This document shows positions 50,652 through 59,895 of a stretch of 64,000 nt of DNA, one piece after another. The position numbers and the translations under genes were made by a program. Every line of letters starts with the position of its first letter. Positions within the stretch are counted from its first letter, which is position 1. Where the stretch lies: positions 186,001 through 250,000 of the forward strand of contig JBGSNQ010000158.1 of NCBI GenBank assembly GCA_041739525.1. The letters are read 5' to 3'. This DNA comes from DATJGR01 sp041739525 (GTDB taxonomy: Bacteria > Pseudomonadota > Gammaproteobacteria > Pseudomonadales > Azotimanducaceae). The notes below the pieces were generated by a model that did not search any database, was not told the DNA's origin, and saw only the letters and a program-made list of their open reading frames with translations.

Positions 50652-51600
50652 ACAACGCCAGTGCGCGCAGTATCGAGTCGCGATGCGGGTCGCCGAGTCC
50701 GGGGCGGATCTTCGTACCAGGCAGAACGAGGCCGAACTCGCGGCCGGATCGCGCCGCGTTCAGCGCCATGCCGGTCAGGCGCGATAGGCGTTCCTCCGTT
50801 CCGCCTCCGACACGGTCGTAGTCGAGCATCAGCCTCGGATCCAGATAGCTCGTGTATTCCTTCACGATGAGTTGGTCGGTGCGAGCATATGCACGCCAGA
50901 TGACATGCCGCACCGGATCTCCAGGGCGATACAGGCGCATATCGCTGAAGTCATCGCTGCCTTGCGGGTCCATGAGTTCGCCGTCTTCGCCACGCCGCGC
51001 GATTTGATCCGGCTGATCGATGAACAGCGGCTGCGGATAGACGAGTGCCCGCGCGCCCAGGTCGACCCAGGTCCACGCACGCAGTAGCCCGAGCGGATAC
51101 AGCGTCTCGATCAATAGCCGTCCCGGGTCGAGCCAACCACGCGTCTTTGCGGGTACGAACAACCGAACCGTGCAGGCTTCGCTGTCGTAGAGTTCGGCCC
51201 ACTGTGCAATCGCGCCCAACCACCCGAGCTGAACTCCTTCGCGCCCCTTACCTTTCGCACGGGAAATTCGAACCTGAAATTCCACGTCTTCCCCGACGAA
51301 TCCGGTACCGGCGGCTATCAATTCGATCGTCAGTCCCGAGAGATTCCTGAACGTGTACAGAATCGTGACGAGAAACAGACTTCCCAGTGTGAACGCGACA
51401 CCGTACACGAGACTGTTCTGGTAGTTGATGGCACCCAGAATGAGCAGCACGATCAGCCCGCCGAACAAAAACCCGGTAACCGTCGGGAAGATGAAGATGG
51501 ATTCCTGACTGAGCGTTAGGCTGCGCGACGGAGGAATGCGTCGATCGAGCCAACGACTGAATCGAGGGGAACGCTCGAACGCTGACAGTTCAACAGCCAT
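50632..51600 (-). CDS. DUF58 domain membrane protein
   Basis: A 322-residue protein with two membrane helices (FIFPTVTGFLFGGLIVLLILGAI and SLVYGVAFTLGSLFLVTILY), then the DUF58 domain with the diagnostic FSDMRLYRPGDPVRHVIWRAYARTDQLIVKEY. DUF58 proteins usually resemble a VWA fold and work with MoxR ATPases. It lies between moxR and tgpA, overlapping tgpA. The precise role is not known. Confidence 0.88.
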   Translation of the reverse strand: MAVELSAFERSPRFSRWLDRRIPPSRSLTLSQESIFIFPTVTGFLFGGLIVLLILGAINYQNSLVYGVAFTLGSLFLVTILYTFRNLSGLTIELIAAGTGFVGEDVEFQVRISRAKGKGREGVQLGWLGAIAQWAELYDSEACTVRLFVPAKTRGWLDPGRLLIETLYPLGLLRAWTWVDLGARALVYPQPLFIDQPDQIARRGEDGELMDPQGSDDFSDMRLYRPGDPVRHVIWRAYARTDQLIVKEYTSYLDPRLMLDYDRVGGGTEERLSRLTGMALNAARSGREFGLVLPGTKIRPGLGDPHRDSILRALALYGLPQR

Positions 51601-51632
51601 CAGTCAGCTACACTAATCCGAAACGCGATAGA

Positions 51633-52616
51633 TCAGCCGACCACATCGACGCCGGACAACAGCTTCTGCGCGAGCGCGCCGCCACCGTGGCCCGAAAAGT
51701 CCGCCGCCGAGCGAAGACGGTGCTCTACGACGCTAGGCAGGACAGCCTGCACGTCTTCGGGCACCACATGACTGCGCCGGTGTAGCAGTGCCCACGCACG
51801 TGCACTTCGTAACAGCGCGAGCGCGCCGCGCGGCGAAAGGCCGAACGCAAAATCCTGCTCATGCCTACTGAAGTGAACGAGCCGTTGCACGTAGTCGATC
51901 AACGGATCGGCCGCCTTCACACCATCGACCTCTGCTTGAATCTGCACGAGGCGCTTTCGATCGACGATCGCGGGCAACTGCACGAGTTGTTCGCGACGAT
52001 CGCCTCGCTTCAAGAGCTCGCGTTCCGCGTCGGGTTCGGGATAGCCGATTTCGATACGCATGAGAAAGCGGTCGAGCTGCGACTCCGGTAACGGGAAGGT
52101 GCCGGTCTGCGTGCTGGGATTCTGCGTCGCAATTACGAAGAACGGATCCGGCAGCGCCCGCGTTTGTCCATCGACGGTGACCTGCTTTTCCTCCATCGCT
52201 TCCAGCAACGCGCTTTGCGACTTCGGCGTTGCACGGTTCACCTCATCAGCGAGAACGACCTGCGCAAACACCGGGCCGGGAACGAAGCGGAACGAGTTCT
52301 GCTCGCGATCGAACACCGACACGCCGACGATGTCGCCCGGCAGAACGTCGCTTGTGAACTGAATTCGGTTGAACGAAAGGCCCAACACGCGCGCTAAGGC
52401 GTGCGAGAGCATCGTCTTGCCCATGCCGGGCAGGTCTTCGATGAGCAGATGACCGCGCGCAAAGAGACACGCCAACGCGAGCTTGATCTGATGTTCCTTG
52501 CCGAGCAGCACGGAGCCGAGCCGATCCACGACATCTGCAATGACGTCGTGCGTCGAACCGTCAAGCGTGGTTGTGTAGCTCGATGAAGGAGTGATCACCG
52601 CTGTAGTCGGCTTCAC
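51633..52616 (-). CDS. MoxR-family AAA+ ATPase
   Basis: A chaperone-like ATPase that acts with DUF58/VWA partners. The 327-residue product has Walker A DLPGMGKTMLSHALA, Walker B VVLADEVNRATPKSQSALLEAMEE and the sensor region VIATQNPSTQTGTFPLPE. The GTG at 52616 overlaps purF by 56 bases in another frame. A shorter product starting at a later GTG (52598 or 52529) is possible, since conserved similarity begins near VLLGKEHQI. First gene of the moxR-DUF58-tgpA set. Confidence 0.86.
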   Translation of the reverse strand: MKPTTAVITPSSSYTTTLDGSTHDVIADVVDRLGSVLLGKEHQIKLALACLFARGHLLIEDLPGMGKTMLSHALARVLGLSFNRIQFTSDVLPGDIVGVSVFDREQNSFRFVPGPVFAQVVLADEVNRATPKSQSALLEAMEEKQVTVDGQTRALPDPFFVIATQNPSTQTGTFPLPESQLDRFLMRIEIGYPEPDAERELLKRGDRREQLVQLPAIVDRKRLVQIQAEVDGVKAADPLIDYVQRLVHFSRHEQDFAFGLSPRGALALLRSARAWALLHRRSHVVPEDVQAVLPSVVEHRLRSAADFSGHGGGALAQKLLSGVDVVG

Positions 52617-54087
52617 GGCGTTGTTTCATTAGATCGTTACGGTTGAACGATAGACGTTCGAGGTACGCATCGTCTATGTCTCCCGTCACGTAATCACCGT
52701 CGAAGATCGAGCACTCATAACGAGTGATTCGCGGATTTCCTTCGACCGCACACGCGACGAGGTCGTCGGTATTCTGGTAGATGAGCCAATCGGCGCCGAT
52801 GACGCGTGCAACCTCCTCGTCGGTTCTGTTATAGGCCACGAACTCGCCGGCCGACGGCATGTCGATGCCGTACACGTTCGGGAATCGGACGGCGGGCGCA
52901 GCAGATGCCATGTAGACCTTGCGCGCACCAGCCGCGCGTGCCAACGCGATGATCTGACTGATCGTTGTACCACGCACAATCGAGTCGTCTACGAGCAGCA
53001 CATTCTTACCTTTGAACTCCAACTCGATGGGGTTCAGTTTCTGTCGCACCGATTTTCGACGTTGTTGTTGGCCCGGCATGATAAACGTCCGCCCGATGTA
53101 GCGGTTCTTGACGAAGCCCTCGCGGTATTTCACATCGAGCCGGTGCGCCAACGGCAGCGCTGCGGTGCGGCCGGTATCGGGAATCGGTATCACCACGTCG
53201 ATGTCGTGTTCGTCGCGCGAGTACATGGAGACAATCCGGTCGGCGAGCTTTTCACCCATCCGCAATCGAGACTTGTAGACCGAAACCTGATCGATGATCG
53301 AATCCGGCCGGGCGAGATACACCTGCTCAAAGATGCAGGGCGTATGCACTGCACTCTCTGCACAAACGCGTGTCGCCAATTCACCCTGCGCGCTTACATA
53401 GACGGCCTCACCCGGCGCCACGTCGCGGATCAGTTGAAAACCGAGAATGTCTAGCGCAACGCTTTCCGACGCGATCATGTAGTCGGCACCCGATTCGGTC
53501 TCGCGCTTTCCGAACACCAGCGGCCGGATACCGAATTTGTCGCGAAAGCCCACGATGCCGCCGCCGATCACCATCGCCACCACCGCATACGCACCGCGGC
53601 AACGCTGATGCACGCCCGCGACCGCTTCGAAGATATGTTCGGGTTCAGGACGGTGACCCGCTACCCGTTGCAACTCGTGCGCAAACACGTTTAACAGCAC
53701 TTCGGAGTCCGAACCGGTGTTGACGTGCCGAAGATCCTCCCGATACACGTCGCGCTTGAGCTGTTCCGAATTCGTCAGATTGCCGTTGTGCGCAAGCGTG
53801 ATGCCGTATGGTGAATTTACATACATCGGCTGAGCTTCAGCCGAGTTCGAACTGCCGGCCGTCGGATAGCGCACATGACCTATGCCCATGTTGCCGACCA
53901 GCCGCTGCATGTGCTGCTGCTGAAACACGTCGCTGACGAGACCGTTCCCCTTCCTGAGGTAGAGATTTCCCGAGTCGCACGTCACGATGCCCGCGGCATC
54001 CTGTCCGCGGTGTTGCAGAACTGTCAGCGCATCGTACAGCTGCTGATTCACCGCGCTGCCGCTCACCATCCCGACTACGCCGCACAT
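52561..54087 (-). CDS. purF: Amidophosphoribosyltransferase
   Basis: First step of purine synthesis: PRPP plus glutamine to phosphoribosylamine. The 508-residue protein begins MCGVVGMVSG with catalytic Cys2 (Ntn hydrolase), has SSNSAEAQPMYV and HNGNLTN in the glutaminase half, and the PRPP motif NVLLVDDSIVRGTT. It follows cvpA, the classical cvpA-purF arrangement. Its 3' end overlaps the moxR start region. No PurR-like operator was identified. Confidence 0.96.
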   Translation of the reverse strand: MCGVVGMVSGSAVNQQLYDALTVLQHRGQDAAGIVTCDSGNLYLRKGNGLVSDVFQQQHMQRLVGNMGIGHVRYPTAGSSNSAEAQPMYVNSPYGITLAHNGNLTNSEQLKRDVYREDLRHVNTGSDSEVLLNVFAHELQRVAGHRPEPEHIFEAVAGVHQRCRGAYAVVAMVIGGGIVGFRDKFGIRPLVFGKRETESGADYMIASESVALDILGFQLIRDVAPGEAVYVSAQGELATRVCAESAVHTPCIFEQVYLARPDSIIDQVSVYKSRLRMGEKLADRIVSMYSRDEHDIDVVIPIPDTGRTAALPLAHRLDVKYREGFVKNRYIGRTFIMPGQQQRRKSVRQKLNPIELEFKGKNVLLVDDSIVRGTTISQIIALARAAGARKVYMASAAPAVRFPNVYGIDMPSAGEFVAYNRTDEEVARVIGADWLIYQNTDDLVACAVEGNPRITRYECSIFDGDYVTGDIDDAYLERLSFNRNDLMKQRREADYSGDHSFIELHNHA

Positions 54088-54097
54088 ACTCGCTCCT

Positions 54098-54595
54098 TCA
54101 TCGCTTCTCTCGAAGCCGGTTGATCATTGCGCCAGCGGACGAAAACACGTGCATCACATCCGATTCGAACGCGCCGAGCATCGGAATTCCCTGCGACGCG
54201 CGCCACCACGGTTCCTCGTTCGCGAATGGACGCAACGCAATCACCGCGACGATACACACAACGGCGCCGCGCAACCCGCCGAATAGCAAACCAAGCAGAC
54301 GATCGGTGCCGGATAGTCCGGTTGATTGCACCAGACGCGAGATTACCCATTGAGCGATTGCACCGATCACGAGCGTGCCGACGAAGACGAGTGCAAAGGC
54401 CGTGATGTAGCGCAGCGAATCTCCTTCGAGGCGCTTCGGCAGTGCTGCTGCAACATCGTCAGCGAACGCGACCGCGAGGATCAAGGCCACACCCCAGATG
54501 GCCAGCGACAACACTTCGCGAACGAATCCGCGCGCAATACCGATGAGCGCCGAGATCGCGATGATGCCGACGATGACATAGTCAGCCGCCGCCAA
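54098..54595 (-). CDS. cvpA: CvpA family membrane protein
   Basis: A 165-residue inner-membrane protein with four hydrophobic helices (DYVIVGIIAISALIG, LAIWGVALILAVAF, ITAFALVFVGTLVIGAIAQWV, and LFGGLRGAVVCIVAVIAL). In E. coli it is needed for colicin V production and lies before purF. The start is TTG 54595, giving MAAADYVIVG; an out-of-frame ATG nearby is not usable. It is 10 bases before purF. Confidence 0.9.
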   Translation of the reverse strand: MAAADYVIVGIIAISALIGIARGFVREVLSLAIWGVALILAVAFADDVAAALPKRLEGDSLRYITAFALVFVGTLVIGAIAQWVISRLVQSTGLSGTDRLLGLLFGGLRGAVVCIVAVIALRPFANEEPWWRASQGIPMLGAFESDVMHVFSSAGAMINRLREKR

Positions 54596-54607
54596 GACAT
54601 CGCCGCT

Positions 54608-55141
54608 TCATTGCCCAAACACCACGACGATGACATCCATGCCGTACCGTTTCTCCAGCTCGCGCTCGAGCTTGGTCGCATCCGCTCTATTGACCATCGG
54701 GCCGACCGCGACGCGAGTCGATATTCCCGTGAGCCCCTTCACTTCCGTGAGTACCGATTGATACCCATCGGCGCGCAACTGGTCGCGTAGTGCAACTGCT
54801 TTGGTTCGATCGGCGAAGCTCCCCAATTGCACTCCCCACGCCGAGGGCAGCGTCGTGGAGAGACGCCGATCTGCAGGCGCCACCACTGGATCCCCGACCT
54901 TCGTCGAGGTGGACTGATCGAACCCCTCATTATCGATGCGCTTACGTAACGCTTCCGCGTTCGCGAGATTCGCCGGATCCATCGCGGGCACCGGCCCGAC
55001 GTCCTCGGGCGCCGCTTGGGGCAAAGTTGGCGGTGCCGGCGATTCGACTCCAGCACCGTCGAACAGCATCGGGAGCACGATGATCGCGAGCGCGGCTAGG
55101 AACACCCCACCCATGACGCGATCACGGGTCCGGTCAGTCAC
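54608..55141 (-). CDS. SPOR-domain protein (DedD-like)
   Basis: A 177-residue protein with a short cytoplasmic tail, a membrane helix (MGGVFLAALAIIVLPMLF), a Pro/Ala-rich periplasmic linker and a C-terminal SPOR domain (SAWGVQLGSFADRTKAVALRDQL to YGMDVIVVVFGQ). SPOR domains bind denuded septal peptidoglycan. The start is GTG 55141, overlapping the folC stop. The place between folC and cvpA is that of dedD in E. coli. Confidence 0.87.
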   Translation of the reverse strand: MTDRTRDRVMGGVFLAALAIIVLPMLFDGAGVESPAPPTLPQAAPEDVGPVPAMDPANLANAEALRKRIDNEGFDQSTSTKVGDPVVAPADRRLSTTLPSAWGVQLGSFADRTKAVALRDQLRADGYQSVLTEVKGLTGISTRVAVGPMVNRADATKLERELEKRYGMDVIVVVFGQ

Positions 55142-56408
55142 GATGCGTATCCTGTAGAAGAATCGATCGGGCGCGTTGGGCAAGGTCGAAGCAGCCAACC
55201 ACGATCAGCCGGTCATGTACCGTCATCCGTCGTACCCAACCGTCGAGAACTTCGACCAGATCTTCCTCCGATACTGCTGCTCGTCCGATCAGCCCGGCCT
55301 TTTCCATCGAAAGCGCCGCCGGTTGTCCGCGCGCGCCGTGCGTCGCAACGAGCGTCCATTCGTCCACCGCCGTCAAAAGCGCGGTTACGATGCCCGCTGC
55401 GTCTTTGTCTTGCAAGAATCCGGCAACGACGATCGTTCGACCGGCAGGCCGCGTCGCCCGCAGCTGCTCCGACAGGAAGGCCGCGCCGTGAGGATTGTGC
55501 GCGACGTCGACGATCACCGACGCGCCGCGATAGTCAAAACGCTCGAACCGTCCTGGGAGACGTGCACTGCTTGCCCCGGCAACGAGCCGTTCGATGGGAG
55601 TAGATACGCCAAGCAACAGCAGCGCCTGCAGCGCAGTTGCCGCGTTGTTCAAGGCAACCGACGGCGTAACCAGGCCAGTAAGGTGGACTGGCTGCAAAGC
55701 CGAGCGGCCTTCGAAGCTCCAAGTACATTCGGAAAGGGTCGCCGCGGAGTACTCCGTTCCAAACCGCGTTAGCGGCACATCGAGCGCCCGCGCCGCGTCT
55801 ACGATGGTCGAAGGGATTGAAGCTTCACCATAAACGCACGGCACGCCGCGTCGCAGAATCCCCGCTTTCTCGCGGCCGATCGATTCGCGATCGGGTCCGA
55901 GGTATCCAACGTGATCAATGCCGATACTGGTGATCACCGATACACAACCGTCCACGATATTCACCGCATCGAGGCGGCCGCCGAGGCCCACTTCGAGCAC
56001 CGTTGTATCGACGCGGGCGCGACGAAACACGAGCAACGCCGCCAGCACGCCGAATTCGAAATACGTGAGCGTCGTTTCACCGCGGGCTTCCTCGATGGTC
56101 GCGAACGCATGACACAGCGTGGCATCGTCGACCGCCTCTCCATTCACTCGTACACGTTCATTGAATCGACTCAGATGCGGCGACAACGTAGTACCGACAC
56201 TCCGACCGTCTGCGAGCAGCAACGCTTCGAGATACACCGACGTGGAGCCCTTTCCGTTGGTACCAGCCACTATGATGTTCCGCTGCGCGGGCGGCAAAAC
56301 GTCGAGCCGTTCCGCTACCCGACGAACACGCGCCAGCCCCATGTCGATTCCAACCGGATGCACCCGCTCGGCGTGCGCCAGCCAGTCGTCCAGACTTCGA
56401 ACCGTCAT
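55134..56408 (-). CDS. folC: Dihydrofolate / folylpolyglutamate synthase
   Basis: Joins glutamate to dihydropteroate and extends the polyglutamate tail of folates. The 424-residue Mur-ligase-like protein has the P-loop IIVAGTNGKGSTSVYLEAL, ITSIGIDHVGYLG and VDVAHNPHGAAFL. ATG 56408 overlaps the trpA stop (ATGA). In many relatives accD lies between trpA (or trpF) and folC; here it is absent. Since the adjacent part of folate synthesis (pabB) is a pseudogene elsewhere in this window, a second pabB or pABA import would be needed. Confidence 0.95.
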   Translation of the reverse strand: MTVRSLDDWLAHAERVHPVGIDMGLARVRRVAERLDVLPPAQRNIIVAGTNGKGSTSVYLEALLLADGRSVGTTLSPHLSRFNERVRVNGEAVDDATLCHAFATIEEARGETTLTYFEFGVLAALLVFRRARVDTTVLEVGLGGRLDAVNIVDGCVSVITSIGIDHVGYLGPDRESIGREKAGILRRGVPCVYGEASIPSTIVDAARALDVPLTRFGTEYSAATLSECTWSFEGRSALQPVHLTGLVTPSVALNNAATALQALLLLGVSTPIERLVAGASSARLPGRFERFDYRGASVIVDVAHNPHGAAFLSEQLRATRPAGRTIVVAGFLQDKDAAGIVTALLTAVDEWTLVATHGARGQPAALSMEKAGLIGRAAVSEEDLVEVLDGWVRRMTVHDRLIVVGCFDLAQRARSILLQDTHRD

Positions 56409-57211
56409 ACGTTGTCGATCGCCGTACGAATCTCTCGGAGTTGCTCTTCGAGCGCCGCCGGAATCCGGTCGGGCTCGCGCTGATACCGCTCCATCGTGTT
56501 CACGAGCGAAGTACCAAGCACCACGCCATCGGCCAACGGCGCCACCATCCGTGCTGAAGCGCCATCCTTGATGCCGAATCCGATCATGATCGGGAGATTC
56601 GTATGCGAACGGATGCGTGCGATCTGTTCGGCAATTCCATCAGTGCGCAAATGACTCGCCCCGGTCACGCCCTTCAACGCAACGTAGTAGATGAAACCGC
56701 CGGCATGCCCCGCAATCAGCTCGATGCGCTCCGGTGTGGTCGTTGGCGCGACGAGGAAAATCAATTCGAGATCGCGGGCGCGCATCAATTCGAGGAGTTC
56801 GCCGGCCTCCTCCGGGGGAAGATTGACCAGCACCATTCCGTCAACGCCGGCTGCCGCTGCGCGGTTGACGAACTCCCGGTATCCCATTCGCTCGACAGAG
56901 TTCAGGTAACCCATCAGCAACACCGGCGTCGTCACATCCTGTACGCGGAACTGCTTGACGACATCGAGAATGTCCGTAAGTCGAGTGCCGGCGGTAAGCG
57001 CACGTTCCGAACTTTTCTGAATGGCCGGCCCTTCCGCCTCAGGATCCGAGAACGGCACGCCCAGTTCGATCACGTCTGCGCCACCCGCAACCATGGCGTG
57101 CATCGCCGGCGCCGTAGTTGTCTTGTTGGGATCACCGCCGGTGATGAACGTTACGAGCGCTTTGCGTCCCGAAGCGCGCAACGCACTCAATCGCGTGTGA
57201 AGGCGGCTCAC
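56405..57211 (-). CDS. trpA: Tryptophan synthase alpha chain
   Basis: Splits indole-3-glycerol phosphate to indole and glyceraldehyde 3-phosphate. The 268-residue TIM barrel has VTFITGGDPN, the catalytic Glu in VIELGVPFSDPEAEG and Asp in VDGMVLVNLPPEE, and GVTGA / IGFGIKD in the phosphate site. The common form has DP-M/L-A-DGP; here it reads DPEAEGP, a mild variant. GTG 57211 overlaps the trpB stop by four bases. Confidence 0.93.
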   Translation of the reverse strand: MSRLHTRLSALRASGRKALVTFITGGDPNKTTTAPAMHAMVAGGADVIELGVPFSDPEAEGPAIQKSSERALTAGTRLTDILDVVKQFRVQDVTTPVLLMGYLNSVERMGYREFVNRAAAAGVDGMVLVNLPPEEAGELLELMRARDLELIFLVAPTTTPERIELIAGHAGGFIYYVALKGVTGASHLRTDGIAEQIARIRSHTNLPIMIGFGIKDGASARMVAPLADGVVLGTSLVNTMERYQREPDRIPAALEEQLREIRTAIDNV

Positions 57212-58422
57212 AGCGCGATCTCGTCGATTGCGGCAACCGTCATGATGTCTTTGTCGCCCCTTCCCGATAGGTTGACGATGATGATCTCGTCGCGTGGTGC
57301 GTGCGGCGCATACTCGCGCACCCACGCGAGTGCGTGGCTCGATTCGAGCGCCGGCATGATGCCTTCCACTTGTGTGACGAACCGAAATGCACCGAGCGCC
57401 TGCGCGTCAGTAACCGACACGTAATCGGCACGGCCGAGATCTTTGAAATAGGAGTGCTCCGGACCTACGCCCGGATAGTCGAGACCCGCCGAGATCGAGT
57501 GCGTTTCGATGACCTGACCATCCGCATCCGTCAATAGATACGTTCGGCTGCCGTGCAATACACCAGGGGTTCCGGCCGTCAGCGTCGCCGCGTGCTTTCC
57601 GGTTTCGACACCCAGGCCTGCTGCTTCTACACCGACGAATCGAACCGACGAGTCGTCGACGAACGGATAGAACAAGCCCATCGCGTTCGATCCACCTCCG
57701 ACACATGCAACCAGCGTATCGGGCAGACGACCGGTCTGTTGCAGACACTGTGCACGGGCTTCTTGACCGATTACGCACTGGAAATCCCGAACCATCATCG
57801 GATACGGATGCGGTCCGGCGACAGATCCGATGATGTAGTGCGTGTCATCAACATTGGTCACCCAGTCGCGCATGGCTTCGTTCATCGCGTCCTTCAATGT
57901 CCGCGAACCCGACGTCACCGGTACCACTTGTGCACCAAGCAGCTTCATCCGATAGACGTTGAGACTCTGCCGCTTGATGTCTTCCGATCCCATGTAGACG
58001 TGACATTCGAGCCCGAGTCGCGCGGCAACGGTCGCGGTCGCGACACCGTGCTGCCCCGCGCCAGTCTCGGCAATGATCCGCCGTTTGCCGATGCGCTTCG
58101 CCAAGAGGGCCTGGCCAACAGTGTTGTTGATCTTGTGCGCGCCGGTATGGTTCAGGTCTTCGCGTTTCAGGAATATCTGGGCACCGCCGAGTTCTCGGGT
58201 CAGGCGTTCTGCCGCATACAGGGGCGTTGGGCGGCCCACGTACTGCGAGAGGTCCTGCGCGAGCTCGCGACGAAAGTCGGGGTCTTCCTTGAGTTCCTGA
58301 TACAGAGCATCGAGTTGGTCGAGTGCGTGAAACAGCGTTTCGGCGACGAACCTGCCACCATAGCGTCCGAAATGGCCATCGCGCGTCGGCGCCTCATACC
58401 GGTCGTTACTTCCCTCGCGCAC
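57208..58422 (-). CDS. trpB: Tryptophan synthase beta chain
   Basis: Makes tryptophan from indole and serine with PLP. The 404-residue protein has GHFGRYGGRFVAETL, the PLP lysine in LNHTGAHKINN, EGAGQHG-like ETGAGQHGVA, CVGGGSNAMG and the C-terminal SGRGDKD. The start is GTG 58422 with GAGGTG upstream; the frame continues a little further without similarity. It overlaps trpF by 17 bases and trpA by four, a single trpFBA block. Confidence 0.95.
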   Translation of the reverse strand: MREGSNDRYEAPTRDGHFGRYGGRFVAETLFHALDQLDALYQELKEDPDFRRELAQDLSQYVGRPTPLYAAERLTRELGGAQIFLKREDLNHTGAHKINNTVGQALLAKRIGKRRIIAETGAGQHGVATATVAARLGLECHVYMGSEDIKRQSLNVYRMKLLGAQVVPVTSGSRTLKDAMNEAMRDWVTNVDDTHYIIGSVAGPHPYPMMVRDFQCVIGQEARAQCLQQTGRLPDTLVACVGGGSNAMGLFYPFVDDSSVRFVGVEAAGLGVETGKHAATLTAGTPGVLHGSRTYLLTDADGQVIETHSISAGLDYPGVGPEHSYFKDLGRADYVSVTDAQALGAFRFVTQVEGIMPALESSHALAWVREYAPHAPRDEIIIVNLSGRGDKDIMTVAAIDEIAL

Positions 58423-59035
58423 GCTGCACCTCGAACATGAATTGACGGATCTTCTCTGCATCTTTGACGCCTTTCTGCGCGCCCTCTACACCGCTGGCCA
58501 CATCGACCGCGTACGGTCGGGTTCGGCGGATCCCCTCGGCGACGTTGTTGGGGGTTAGCCCCCCGGCGAGGATCAGCGGCACCGGACTAGCGCTCGGCCA
58601 CCACGACCAGTCGAACGTCACTCCCGTACCGCCCGGTTGGTTTGCGGTTCCCGAATCCAACAACAGCGCCGTCGCCCGCGGATAACGCTGCGCTAGAGCC
58701 ACCGCGTCGATGGGTCCTGAGACGCGCACGGCCTTGATGAACGTGTATCCCGCGGCAGCACAGTCAGCGTCGGTTTCGTCACCGCTGAACTGCAACATGC
58801 TCACTCCGGCGATGCTCGCGATGCGTCGCACCTCCTCCGCATTCGCATCGACGAACAGACCTACACACGCAATGAACGGAGGTACCGCGGCGACGATCAC
58901 TTTGGCCTGCTCGGGCGCGAGATAACGCGGACTCGTCTCATAGAAGTTGAAACCGAGCGCGTCGCATCCGGCCGCGACGGCAGCCTGGGCGTCCGCCAAA
59001 CGCGTGATGCCGCAGATTTTTGCTCTGATCCGCAT
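58406..59035 (-). CDS. trpF: Phosphoribosylanthranilate isomerase
   Basis: Isomerises phosphoribosylanthranilate in tryptophan synthesis. The 209-residue barrel starts MRIRAKICGITRLADAQAA (catalytic Cys in KICGIT), contains GFNFYETSPRYL and the catalytic-region DSG in LLLDSGTANQPGGTG, and ends VDVASGVEGAQKGVKD. It is the first trp gene here, 27 bases after truA, so part of a long truA-trpF-trpB-trpA-folC transcript. No trp attenuator is seen in the small gap. Confidence 0.95.
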   Translation of the reverse strand: MRIRAKICGITRLADAQAAVAAGCDALGFNFYETSPRYLAPEQAKVIVAAVPPFIACVGLFVDANAEEVRRIASIAGVSMLQFSGDETDADCAAAGYTFIKAVRVSGPIDAVALAQRYPRATALLLDSGTANQPGGTGVTFDWSWWPSASPVPLILAGGLTPNNVAEGIRRTRPYAVDVASGVEGAQKGVKDAEKIRQFMFEVQRARGK

Positions 59036-59062
59036 CGGGGTGCCCGGAAAAAGCGCGGTAGT

Positions 59063-59860
59063 CTACCAGACGTCGCCCAAGGCTCGGAGAATCAACGGCG
59101 GTTGGGCTCGGGGTAGCTCGAAAGTGCCGTATTGGACATCGACGAGATACAGGCCCGTAGGCGGCGCAGTGGCACCGACGAGTTCCCTATTCCGGGCCAC
59201 CAGCCTCTCTCCCACCCATTCTGCCGCTCTCTCGCCGCGGCCCACCTGCAACAGCGCCCCTGCGATATTGCGCACCATATGCTGCAGGAAGGCGTTTGCG
59301 CTTATGTCGATGACTATCAGATCGGCGAATCGGCGCACGGCTATCGAAAAGACACACCGGAACGGTGATTTGGCCTGGCACGATGAGCTGCGGAAGCTGG
59401 TGAAATCGTGTTCGCCAACCAACTGTTGCGCGGCCGTGTGCATCGCAGCGTCGTCGAGCTGAGTCGGGGACCAGGTAACGTAGTGTCGAGCGATCGCCGG
59501 TGCGCGTTCGGCTTCGAGAAAGACGTATTGATAGCGTCGCCCTGTAGCGCTGAACCTCGCATTGAACTGTTCCGGCACCGGCAATACCCAGCGAACACTC
59601 AGCTCGTTGGGCAACAAACTGTTCGTGCCCTTAACCCACGCCCGTTCGGGACGTTCGACCATCGTGGCGAACGATACGACCTGCTGCGTCGCGTGTACGC
59701 CGGTGTCGGTGCGACCCGCCGCCGTCACCTTGATCGGTTGGGCGGCGATCTGCGAGAGCGCTTCCTCCAGCGTCTGCTGAAGCGAGCGCTGCCCTACCTG
59801 ACGTTGCCACCCGTGAAAGGCGTGACCGTCATATTCGACGCCTAGGGCAAAGTTATGCAC
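59063..59860 (-). CDS. truA: tRNA pseudouridine(38-40) synthase
   Basis: Forms pseudouridine at positions 38-40 of the tRNA anticodon arm. The 265-residue protein begins (GTG 59860) MHNFALGVEYDGHAFHGW, has the catalytic Asp in AAGRTDTGVHATQQV and the conserved NAFLQHMVRNIAGALLQVG. It follows fimV in the order fimV-truA-trpF seen in Pseudomonas and Betaproteobacteria. Confidence 0.95.
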   Translation of the reverse strand: MHNFALGVEYDGHAFHGWQRQVGQRSLQQTLEEALSQIAAQPIKVTAAGRTDTGVHATQQVVSFATMVERPERAWVKGTNSLLPNELSVRWVLPVPEQFNARFSATGRRYQYVFLEAERAPAIARHYVTWSPTQLDDAAMHTAAQQLVGEHDFTSFRSSSCQAKSPFRCVFSIAVRRFADLIVIDISANAFLQHMVRNIAGALLQVGRGERAAEWVGERLVARNRELVGATAPPTGLYLVDVQYGTFELPRAQPPLILRALGDVW

Positions 59861-59895
59861 GACGGGCTGCTACAAGCAGCAGCACATCGAAACCG

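Noticed and set aside
59036..59062. Trp attenuator before trpF
   Set aside because: The gap between truA and trpF is only 27 bases with no hairpin or Trp codon run.
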